Assembly (NCBI RefSeq): GCF_002368095.1
Contig: NZ_AP018227.1
Span: 6,340,123-6,404,122, forward strand
Direction: 5' to 3'
From: Calothrix parasitica NIES-267
GTDB taxonomy: Bacteria; Cyanobacteriota; Cyanobacteriia; Cyanobacteriales; Nostocaceae
DNA: 64,000 nucleotides
Of this stretch, positions 18,905 to 26,313 are shown piece after piece. The notes under the pieces are model-generated. The model did no database searches. It was given only the letters and a program-made list of their open reading frames with translations, and had not been told where the DNA came from. Numbering within the stretch: the first letter of the stretch is position 1; the number at the start of each line of letters is the position of its first letter. The translations under genes were made by a program, and so were the position numbers.

Positions 18905-19027
18905 AGAATTGCGTTAAGCGTTAGCGAAGCATCTCTGGAAAAGATAGCTCACCGAAGGTATCGCACTTCTATCTTTCCAAAAACCCGCTTCGCTATATTT
19001 TCAGTCAAACCCTGTAATACTAACCTC

Positions 19028-19210
19028 ATGAAGTCCCTAAAAGACTACAAAATAGTTATTCGTCTCGATGACAACAATACCTTCGTCGCTCATATCCCAG
19101 CAATTCCCGGTTGTTACGCTTGGGGAGAAACCGATTATGAAGCTCGTGCTGAACTGGTCAACGTATTCGAGATGATACAAGAGGAATATGCTGAAGAAAG
19201 AGGTTTGTGA
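19028..19210 (+). CDS. HicB-family antitoxin fragment, cut by an in-frame TGA
   Basis: The 60-residue product carries the HicB partial RNase-H-like fold: IVIRLDDNNTFVAHIPAIPG, CYAWGETDYEARAELV, FEMIQEEYAEE. The TGA at 19208-19210 is followed in the same frame by ten sense codons (PEDFERELFI) and TAA at 19241-19243. PED after the QEEY helix is the usual continuation of HicB antitoxins, so the gene seems to have been truncated by one nonsense codon. No HicA toxin gene (about 60 residues with a GSHxxF core) is next to it in either direction, so it is an orphan antitoxin or a decaying module. Confidence 0.7.
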   Translation: MKSLKDYKIVIRLDDNNTFVAHIPAIPGCYAWGETDYEARAELVNVFEMIQEEYAEERGL

Positions 19211-19285
19211 CCTGAAGATTTTGAAAGAGAATTATTTATCTAACCATTAAAATGGAAACACACGTAATAAATTGCGTCTAACCCC

Positions 19286-19558
19286 ATGACGACTATAATT
19301 GCTAGACCTTCATCAAAACTTGCCAGTATCAAAGTAGAAACGATAAATAATCTTCCCCTGTTTAAATTCAATGATGAATTACAAGTCAGGATGGAACAAC
19401 TATTAGAGCGTAAAAAAGCTGATTTATTAACTCAAGAAGAAATTATTGAGCTTGAAGAGATTGGAGAACTAGATAAAATTTTTACTCATATAAATGCAAT
19501 TTTGGTAGCTCAAAAATCAACAAGAAGCTCTCAAGTATTTAGCTTCGTTCAAAAGTGA
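19286..19558 (+). CDS. Small antitoxin-like conserved cyanobacterial protein
   Basis: A 90-residue soluble protein with motifs PLFKFNDELQVRMEQLLERKKADLLTQEE and ELEEIGELDKIFTHINAILV shown here in pieces: LLERKKADLLTQEE near residues 38-51 and LDKIFTHINAIL near 62-73. Proteins of this type are frequent in filamentous cyanobacteria and often precede an HNH endonuclease or another small toxin-like gene, so they are suspected antitoxins; that association is from memory. Here no partner gene follows: the next feature is an inverted-repeat element and then the convergent RidA gene. Function unknown. Confidence 0.65.
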   Translation: MTTIIARPSSKLASIKVETINNLPLFKFNDELQVRMEQLLERKKADLLTQEEIIELEEIGELDKIFTHINAILVAQKSTRSSQVFSFVQK

Positions 19559-19618
19559 GGATGTATAAGCTGAATTTTGATTTCGATATTAAGTCAAATA
19601 TTCTATTCCTAAATACCC

Positions 19619-19693
19619 GATGTTGGGTTAAGACGCATCATTGATTATTCGTTTCATCTAAAAAATTTTCATGCGTCTAACCCAACCCATAAT
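19619..19693. repeat. Inverted-repeat element A2 (same ends as 18282-18354)
   Basis: TGTTGGGTTAAGACGCAT (19621-19638) and ATGCGTCTAACCCAACCCAT (19671-19690) are inverted ends around about 32 bases. The ends match copy A1 at most positions, the centre does not. It lies in the convergent gap between the small antitoxin-like gene and the RidA gene and could also act as a transcription stop. Confidence 0.75.
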
Positions 19694-19712
19694 TATCTTA
19701 CTTTACAAAATT

Positions 19713-20126
19713 CTAAACTTTAGCAACACATTTAACTTCAACCATAAGGTCGGTGTAACCAAGACGGGAAATTTCTATAACGGTGCTTGCTACCACTGGA
19801 TTACCAGAATACATTTCGCGTCTACATTTTATTACTTCTTCTGTTGAAACTGCTTTCATATCTGTGATAAAAATGACTTCATCGACAACATTTTCTATTG
19901 AAGCATTATATTGTTTAAGTACTTTTTTAATATTCGTGTAAGCTTGACGTATCTGAGCTTCCATATCACCAATTCCTACAACATTACCCTCTTCATCAAG
20001 ACTTACCTGTCCTGATAAATAAATGGTGTCGCCAACTTTAACTGCTTGAGCATAACCAAATTCTTCTTCTATATTTAAACCTAAATATTTAGCTTCTTTA
20101 ATATTTTGCTTTTGTGTCATGTTCAA
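19713..20126 (-). CDS. RidA/YjgF-family protein lacking the RidA catalytic arginine
   Basis: A 137-residue YjgF/YER057c/UK114 domain protein, expected to form trimers with interfacial active sites. Recognisable parts are GDTIYLSGQVSLDEEGNVVG, QIRQAYTNIKKVLKQYNAS and the C-terminal VIEISRLGYTDLMVEV. In true RidA, an Arg just before the SxVEVARLP strand (R105) hydrolyses enamine/imine intermediates. Here the equivalent stretch is GNPVVASTVIEISRL with no Arg, so imine deamination is unlikely and the gene belongs to one of the other Rid subfamilies. It sits 84 bp downstream of an AraC-type regulator on the same strand, suggesting a regulated unit. Confidence 0.85.
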   Translation of the reverse strand: MNMTQKQNIKEAKYLGLNIEEEFGYAQAVKVGDTIYLSGQVSLDEEGNVVGIGDMEAQIRQAYTNIKKVLKQYNASIENVVDEVIFITDMKAVSTEEVIKCRREMYSGNPVVASTVIEISRLGYTDLMVEVKCVAKV

Positions 20127-20210
20127 TACTCCATCAATTACTAAATACAGTATTGCGGAGTAGTGAAATCAAAGTATTCAAAGTTTTTGCTATGTTTTTA
20201 CAAGTTCTTG

Positions 20211-21056
20211 CTATTGATGTAAAAAAAGTTTTGGCGTAATTCCTGTCAAACGCTTGAAATGATAGGTAAAATGTCCTTGGCTAGAAAATCCGACAATTTG
20301 AGCAATATCTTTGATTCTTATGTCTTCTCTACGAAGTAATTCCTTAGCACGCTCAATTCGACATTGAATATGATATTGATGTGGTGAAATACCCATAGAT
20401 TGCTTGAATAAATGAGCAAAATGATATGAACTTAGACGAACAACCATCGCAAGTTCGGTCAAAGTTAATTTTCTATCCAAATGCTCGTTCATGTAATCAA
20501 GTACTTGCTTTAACTGCTGCTTAGATAATCTTCCTTCGTATTTATTGACAGTAGATTCTCGTCGTATAAAGTATCTAGATAAAAGATGAATTCCTAAAGC
20601 ATTAGCCATAGAATCAGCATATAGGCGACTGCTTAAAGCATCAGATTCAAAAGCATTTCTAAGGGCTAATCCCATATTCACAATTAAGGGGTCGAAAAAT
20701 TCATTTAATTGAGGAATAAGTTCTATATTTTCTTTACCCCAAGCTTCTTCACTTAACTGTTTGAGCAATGATGGCTTTAGATACAGTATCAAAAACTCAG
20801 CTTCACTATTCCAGACAAATGACTTACTAGTATTAGCTGGATAAACACCTACTTGATTCGGTAGCGAATTAACAATTATCGAACTTCCATTTATTATTTG
20901 TTCGAGAACTACTGGTTTACCAAGATTGATACAAATTTCATAATTAAGCGAGTAATGCTCGGGTAAACTACCCGCAGCCATACGGTAATGACTAAGGGAA
21001 ATATTATCCCAGGCTGCTGCATCGCTGGAAACAATTAAATCGGGAGATATAGACAT
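20211..21056 (-). CDS. AraC-family transcriptional regulator
   Basis: A 281-residue regulator. The N-terminal part (about 1-170) is a cupin-like sensor domain of unknown ligand. The C-terminal 100 residues carry two helix-turn-helix motifs: LTLTELAMVVRLSSYHFAHL and IRIKDIAQIVGFSSQGHFTY, ending in the family signature FKRLTGITPKLF. The placement directly upstream of the RidA-like gene on the same strand suggests that it controls that gene or itself; the effector is not deducible. Confidence 0.92.
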   Translation of the reverse strand: MSISPDLIVSSDAAAWDNISLSHYRMAAGSLPEHYSLNYEICINLGKPVVLEQIINGSSIIVNSLPNQVGVYPANTSKSFVWNSEAEFLILYLKPSLLKQLSEEAWGKENIELIPQLNEFFDPLIVNMGLALRNAFESDALSSRLYADSMANALGIHLLSRYFIRRESTVNKYEGRLSKQQLKQVLDYMNEHLDRKLTLTELAMVVRLSSYHFAHLFKQSMGISPHQYHIQCRIERAKELLRREDIRIKDIAQIVGFSSQGHFTYHFKRLTGITPKLFLHQ

Positions 21057-21328
21057 TTAGCTGTCTTTTTTATATCAATATTTTTTCTATAATTATCATA
21101 TTATCTTAGTAAATAAATTAGTTAGAGCAATAGTTTAACTATTAATTTCATAAAAAAGATATCTGTAGGCTGTGTGACCGTTAAGAGAAGTTAGTACACA
21201 CCAAAAATAAATTTAATATTACCGTCACGCACCAGCATTTTACAAGAGGAGAAAACGTTGTAAGTTAATATTTGATATCAGCATCCTAGAAATTAATTCA
21301 GCATTAATTGATTTTCTTAATAAATAAC

Positions 21329-21397
21329 GGTGCGTTACGGCATTTTAAAACATTTAATTTTGTCATCAAATTATCTTGTGCCGTAACACACCCTACA
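21329..21397. repeat. Inverted-repeat element, GGTGCGTTACGGCA ends
   Basis: GGTGCGTTACGGCA (21329-21342) and TGCCGTAACACACCCTACA (21379-21397) enclose about 36 AT-rich bases. The organisation (GGTGCGT...ACACACCCTACA) parallels 10623-10689 and 61076-61108. A partly similar CCGTCACGCACCAGCA sits at about 21220-21236, so the 367-bp gap 21057-21423 seems to be assembled largely from such elements. No gene is seen in it. Confidence 0.65.
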
Positions 21398-21423
21398 TTC
21401 TGAGGCTATTTTCCAAGGTATTA

Positions 21424-21771
21424 TCAACCCTCTCCCAACAAAGAATTAAATTCCGATTTCAAGGCTTTAATATCTGCAACCCTACCAACCAATAAATTAT
21501 TATCACCCGCATCGGTTAAACGGGATTTCCAATAGCCAATACTCTCTGAATTGTTCATCCAAAACTGAATTACAGTATCTACTACTTCATCCATATTCCA
21601 GCCCCACTTGGAGGGTACTGGCTCCACTGTTTCTAGAAATGCATCTAGAGTACATTTATGAGTTCCCAAGTACTCCACTCCCAGACTTTGCGGCTTTTGC
21701 TGGCTCTGTTGTTGATGGTTAAAAAAGTGCAATATGGTTGATACACCTACAATATCGAAAGTATATTTCAT
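21424..21771 (-). CDS. Conserved hypothetical protein (115 aa)
   Basis: Soluble protein of 115 residues beginning MKYTFDIVGVSTILHFFNHQ; it contains EYLGTHKCTLDAFLETVE and ends with KALKSEFNSLL. I believe close relatives exist in other Nostocales, but I recognise no domain. It has a strong ribosome binding site on the minus strand (GGAGGA, complementary to 21777-21782, 5 bases before the start), unusual for this window and suggesting efficient translation. Flanked by long AT-rich gaps, so monocistronic. Confidence 0.7.
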   Translation of the reverse strand: MKYTFDIVGVSTILHFFNHQQQSQQKPQSLGVEYLGTHKCTLDAFLETVEPVPSKWGWNMDEVVDTVIQFWMNNSESIGYWKSRLTDAGDNNLLVGRVADIKALKSEFNSLLGEG

Positions 21772-22092
21772 GTTTATCCTCCAGATTGTAAAAAAGTTTT
21801 GATTTTTAAATATATGGTTCGGCGTTTGTTTACGGGCAAATTATTAAATGCAATCAAATTTGTGATTGCCAATCTTTAAATAAAAACTAGCAATATACCA
21901 GGATTAGTGTTAAAATTATCCCGGTATAAGTTAGCAGTTAATTATCGAGAGTGCTAACATTTGTCTCGCAGAAAATTAGCAGACAGCTTCATAGATTGCT
22001 AATATTTATAACGCTATTTATATTAAAATATTAAAGATTTTCACTATTTGAAAAGAGCAAGTTACTCTTCTTAATATTTTTTAATATTTGTG
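21772..22092. other. Gene-free divergent promoter region
   Basis: About 320 AT-rich bases between the divergent 115-aa gene and the DMT exporter. Apart from the GGAGGA site for the former, repeated GCTAA/TTAGC words (for example TTAGCAG, GCTAACA) occur between 21928 and 22010. I see no RNA gene or terminator. Confidence 0.4.
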
Positions 22093-22986
22093 ATGACAGA
22101 TTTTTCAGGGGAAGTAGCTGCTTTATCTGCGGCCTGCTTATGGTCTATAGCGTCTGTAGTTTATAGTAAATTGGGGCTGAGCATTCCGCCGTTGCACCTA
22201 AATCTGATTAAAGGAATAATTGCAATCGGATTTTTTGTATTCACAATTTTGATTACAGGAGAACTATTTCCTTCAATAGCGACTTTAGCAATGTGTTTGT
22301 TACTGTTGAGCGGTGTAATTGGTATTAGTTTGGGAGATACTCTATTTTTTCATACTATAAATACTCTCGGACCGCGTAGAACATTGCTAATGCAAACTCT
22401 GACTTCTCCAATGTCAGCAATTTTTGGGCTGATTTTTCTCCAGGAGAAGTTAAATGCTCTGGCTTGGTGCGGTATTTTGATCACAATATTGGGTGTCACT
22501 TGGGTTATCACCGAGCGTACACAGGATGTGAAAAACATCTCAATGACTGAATTTAGACGAGGTATATTTTTTGGATTCCTCACTTGTATTGCTGGTGCAA
22601 TTGGTGCTGTACTTTCACGAGGTGCGATTGCGGATACTCAAATTAGTCCTTTATGGGCTGCTTTATTAAGATTGAGTGCTGGTACGTTGATTCTATTCAT
22701 ATGGACTTTATTAAAACAGCAAACTAATTTTCGATTGAGTAGTTTGCAAAATCCCCGAATTATTGGAGGAACTGTTTTTGCAGCATTTTTCGGTACTTTT
22801 TTGGGAATTTGGCTGCAACAAACAGCGATTAAATTTACGTCTGTGGGAATTGCTTCCACCCTTTTACAGACTAGCCCAATTTTCGTAATACCTTTTGCTA
22901 TTTGGATGGGAGAAAAAGTTAGTGTTAGAGCAATTTTAGGCGTTTTTATTTCGATTACTGGAATTGCATTGCTATTTTTCCTTTAG
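22093..22986 (+). CDS. EamA/DMT-family transporter
   Basis: A 297-residue integral membrane protein with ten predicted helices arranged as two EamA repeats (about 5-140 and 155-297). The first repeat ends with SAIFGLIFLQEKLNALAWCG, the second with IFVIPFAIWMGEKVSVRAIL, each holding the conserved loop Glu (QEK, GEK) at the end of the fourth helix of its repeat. Family members are mostly exporters of amino acids, nucleosides or other metabolites; the substrate cannot be inferred. A GTG three bases upstream (22090) is an alternative start. Stands alone in its orientation. Confidence 0.88.
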   Translation: MTDFSGEVAALSAACLWSIASVVYSKLGLSIPPLHLNLIKGIIAIGFFVFTILITGELFPSIATLAMCLLLLSGVIGISLGDTLFFHTINTLGPRRTLLMQTLTSPMSAIFGLIFLQEKLNALAWCGILITILGVTWVITERTQDVKNISMTEFRRGIFFGFLTCIAGAIGAVLSRGAIADTQISPLWAALLRLSAGTLILFIWTLLKQQTNFRLSSLQNPRIIGGTVFAAFFGTFLGIWLQQTAIKFTSVGIASTLLQTSPIFVIPFAIWMGEKVSVRAILGVFISITGIALLFFL

Positions 22987-23079
22987 TAGCTAATAGAATT
23001 TAATTCCTTAATGGAGTAAAAACTCATAATTTAGGCTCTTATCTATAGGGAGAATCTAGTATTGCTTCGCGGAAGTAAG

Positions 23080-23142
23080 AAGTAAAAAGTAAGAAGTAGC
23101 GGAAATTGCGGTCTTGGGGGTTTCCCCCAAGAGCAAATTTCC
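23080..23142. repeat. AAGTAAG STRR joined to a GGAAATTGCGGTCTTGGGGG hairpin
   Basis: AAGTAAGAAGTAAAAAGTAA-type units run from about 23084 to 23099. They join a palindrome in which GGAAATTGCGGTCTTGGGGG (23101-23120) pairs with CCCCCAAGAGCAAATTTCC (23124-23142). A looser copy is at 54551-54675 and a fragment at 32593-32617, so it is a dispersed repeat, here possibly also the transcription end of the DMT gene. The rest of 22987-23304 holds nothing recognisable. Confidence 0.65.
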
Positions 23143-23304
23143 AAGACAAAAAGTTTGATATCTGGGGCTTTTCAGCCATTTTTAATGGTTACCTTATTTA
23201 AGCCGTGATGTACTAGTTAATTAGTTAAATAAAAAATGTATGGCTTTGATAAAAAGCACATACATCTTTTCGGCTGTCTATTCCCTATAACCTAAATTAA
23301 ACAT

Positions 23305-24204
23305 TTACCAGAAATTATCTTTCCAAAAAACACACTCTTTTTGTTGTGGGGTAAGATTTTTTGCTAAAACTCGTAATTGTTCATCACTAAGGAAAGAGGC
23401 TCCGTAATGATTGTGGACTATCGGTTTTCTAGAAGTGTAATCAAAAAATACAGTATATCTGTCAGAGTAAATTGGCATTTTTCCTCTATGAAATATACTC
23501 CCAGTTGAAGCCAAAATAACCGTTCCAGCAATTCCCTTGCAAGATTTAAAATGTGATGGAGATACTACTTTCTCCATTATTTTATCTTGGACGTAACCAT
23601 ATCTGTATTTTAAAGAAGAAACTATTTGAGAAGTAAAGGTTTGAGGAATATACTCGAAAGGTCCATTATTCTCATCTACCTTATTTAGATAAATAATTAC
23701 TTTTAAAACTTTTCTATCTTCAGGATCTACATGCCATAATCTAGATTTTACTTGAACTGGGTTCACAATATCCCGACGAAAATAAGCTCCATGATATGCC
23801 ACTGGTAAACCAATATAGTTTTCAACTATATTGATTAAACTTTGTTCTAAACCCCAAAGAAAAATCTCCTTATGTTCTAAAATTTGCTGTGGAGTTGCAT
23901 GAACTACATACTCATTTTTATTATGGGAAGTGCTTTGCGGTATTTCTGGTATCAAGCTATTAGCTGCTTGAAGCATAAGTTCTGTAGAAGGAATCGATAG
24001 AGCCTGTAATGAGGTCATTGCAACCCCTTCAGTTCTCAATATATCTATCAAATTTTGCTCGTAATCTGAGATAACCGGTAAATTCTCAACATGTTTCTTC
24101 CGTGCTAATCGATAATTCATCTCCTTTTGAGTACATAAAAACGGTAGTTGGTGAGTATTTAGCGATACCTCATTCCGAATTTTGTAGACAATTTTTTTAT
24201 ACAT
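23305..24204 (-). CDS. Phytanoyl-CoA dioxygenase (PhyH)-like Fe(II)/2-oxoglutarate oxygenase
   Basis: A 299-residue soluble protein with the double-stranded beta-helix iron site. LWHVDPED gives His158 and Asp160, FHRGKMPIYSDRY gives the distal His239 and the 2-oxoglutarate-binding Arg249, and GPFEYIPQTF is the strand typical of PhyH-like enzymes (NGPFEYIPGSH-type). Such enzymes hydroxylate or halogenate small molecules, including non-ribosomal peptide and polyketide intermediates, but no biosynthetic cluster is adjacent. Substrate unknown. A single-gene unit with long AT-rich flanks. Confidence 0.8.
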   Translation of the reverse strand: MYKKIVYKIRNEVSLNTHQLPFLCTQKEMNYRLARKKHVENLPVISDYEQNLIDILRTEGVAMTSLQALSIPSTELMLQAANSLIPEIPQSTSHNKNEYVVHATPQQILEHKEIFLWGLEQSLINIVENYIGLPVAYHGAYFRRDIVNPVQVKSRLWHVDPEDRKVLKVIIYLNKVDENNGPFEYIPQTFTSQIVSSLKYRYGYVQDKIMEKVVSPSHFKSCKGIAGTVILASTGSIFHRGKMPIYSDRYTVFFDYTSRKPIVHNHYGASFLSDEQLRVLAKNLTPQQKECVFWKDNFW

Positions 24205-24826
24205 AATTTATTTAGAATTACGGCACGGAACTAATGCAAACTTTAACAATCTTCCAAAGCTGTATGTGTATAAAATATTTTGGTCAAATCAAATATACGA
24301 TTACATATTTTTTCAATCATAAACTCGGTAAAGCCTTGAATTTGCAAAAAATTTACCTTTAAGTAGGATTACTTAACGCTGGCTTTATATTGCTTCGACA
24401 GTAGAATTTTTATTAAATTTTAGCTGTTCGTTGGTCTTTAACTGATATATAATCATAGTATGTATAATTACACAATAATTAAGTTGTACATTGAAATAGA
24501 AAAACTTCAGAACTTATGTTAAGTCTGAAGCCTTGGATTAAATATTTTGTGAAGATAGTTAAATTATCCAGAAAGACAATCCGCACTTCTTCCTCAAATT
24601 AAGATATTTTGTGTCTTGTTAAATTGGTAGATGCGTATTAGCCCTCTTAAATCGCAGTCTTTTTAATTTGCTCTAGCAGTTGTCGAATAAAGCAGCTTTA
24701 TATGCGATAAGTTCAGATAACAAGGTGAATAACAATTAGAAAACGCGCAAATATTTTTGCTGCTCTTCAGTCTTTTCTTATAGACTTTTTATTTTCAAGA
24801 TAAATATGAAGTTAATTTGCAAACAT
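24205..24826. other. Gene-free interval, 622 bp
   Basis: AT-rich sequence between the PhyH-like gene and the 3' end of the REC-EAL gene, both on the minus strand. It contains only short open frames (for instance 42 codons from the ATG at 24234 on the plus strand) without family resemblance, and no tRNA-like or terminator-like structure that I can defend. The promoter of the PhyH-like gene lies at its left end. Confidence 0.4.
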
Positions 24827-26050
24827 TTACTTAATTAAACAAGTATTAGTAAGCAATAACTCTTCAAATTCTGCTACGGGTAAAGGGTGACTTAATAGAT
24901 AACCTTGTGTTTTATCACATTCGAGTGCGCGGATAATGTCTAATTCGGCTTTAGTTTCTACACCCTCAGCAACTATTTCTAAACCAAGATTATGAGCCAT
25001 TTCAACAATGCCTTTAGTTATTGCTGACTTTTGTTTATCCTTATCTATATTATGGACAAAGTAATGGTCTATTTTCAAAGTATTTATTGGCAATTGCTTT
25101 AAATAAATTAGAGAAGAACGACCCGTGCCAAAATCATCAATCGCAAGTTTCAAACCATGTGACTGTAATTCTTGCATTCTATTAATTGCTGTATTAACGT
25201 CGTTTTCAATCATCCCTTCTGTAATTTCTAGTTCTAAGGAAGAGGGATGCAAACTATTCTCTGCTAATAATTCAAGTATTTTGGAAACGAAATCTGGCTG
25301 AGTTAATTGATTAATAGAGATATTGATAGTGGAATAAAAATCCTGGTAACCAGCATCTTGCCATATTTTTGTTTGGTTGCAGACATTTTTAATTAACCAT
25401 TCTCCAATTGGAATAATTAGACCTGTTGATTCAGCTAAAGGAATTAATTCAGCAGGAGAAATCAAACCTAATTCTGAACTTTGCCAACGTACTAAACTTT
25501 CAGCAGCAATAATTGAACCCGAACAAGCATCAATAATTGGTTGGTAATGAACTTGGAATTCTCGTAAGTTCCTTTTTGCTAAAGTCCGAAGTAAGCTACT
25601 TTTTATGACCTGAAGTTCTGGTAAAAAATTAGCAGAGTGCTTGGGTTTTTTAGAGATATATTTGAAATCATCTGATTGCTTTTCTAAACGACTGACAACT
25701 GCGTTTAATAGCTCGGAGCGGGTAAATGGCTTAGTCAGATAGTCATCTGCACCTAGGTTCATACCTTTACGTACATCAGACTTCGCAGTCCTAGCAGTGA
25801 GAAATATAAATGGAATAGTTGCTGTAGCTGCTTGTAGATTTAGCTTTTTTAGAACTTCATAGCCATCAATATTTGGCATCATTAAGTCACATAATATTAA
25901 ATCAGGAGCTTCAGAAACTGCGAGGTCTATTCCAATTTTTCCGTTGGCTGCTGCCAATATTTCAAAACTTTCGGCTTCTAACAAGTCCAGAATATTCTCA
26001 CGTACAGATTCTTCGTCTTCAATTACTAATATTTTAGTCATAGCCGTCAA
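24827..26050 (-). CDS. Response regulator with EAL domain (c-di-GMP phosphodiesterase)
   Basis: A 407-residue protein: receiver domain (about 5-125) with acidic pocket ED at 11-12, phosphoacceptor Asp55 in CDLMMP and Lys in TKPF; then an EAL domain (about 155-400). The EAL signature reads ESL (AAESLVRW), which keeps the metal-binding Glu. The other catalytic residues are present: NISINQ, ELEITEG, IDDFGTG, LKID, EGVET and QGYLLS. Linearisation of c-di-GMP, controlled by phosphorylation, is therefore expected. It lies downstream of the CBS-PAS histidine kinase on the same strand, with a 263-bp gap, making them a likely cognate pair. Confidence 0.92.
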   Translation of the reverse strand: MTAMTKILVIEDEESVRENILDLLEAESFEILAAANGKIGIDLAVSEAPDLILCDLMMPNIDGYEVLKKLNLQAATATIPFIFLTARTAKSDVRKGMNLGADDYLTKPFTRSELLNAVVSRLEKQSDDFKYISKKPKHSANFLPELQVIKSSLLRTLAKRNLREFQVHYQPIIDACSGSIIAAESLVRWQSSELGLISPAELIPLAESTGLIIPIGEWLIKNVCNQTKIWQDAGYQDFYSTINISINQLTQPDFVSKILELLAENSLHPSSLELEITEGMIENDVNTAINRMQELQSHGLKLAIDDFGTGRSSLIYLKQLPINTLKIDHYFVHNIDKDKQKSAITKGIVEMAHNLGLEIVAEGVETKAELDIIRALECDKTQGYLLSHPLPVAEFEELLLTNTCLIK

Positions 26051-26313
26051 AATTACTTCTAATTATTTATTTATTACGTAATAGCTTTTTTTCTGAAAAT
26101 AGCTTATATGTATAATATCTATATTCAATATAAAGCAATGCTTAATTCATTATGGCACAAGTTTTTTGACAATCAGATACGAGCATATATTGATTTATAT
26201 ATTTGTATTTTTGTCTCAAATTTTTCTAGCAATTTCTATAGTATTTTTACGTAAAATCATCAATATTGATTTATAAAATTATGTGATTTTACTTGATATA
26301 AATCAATTGTCTA

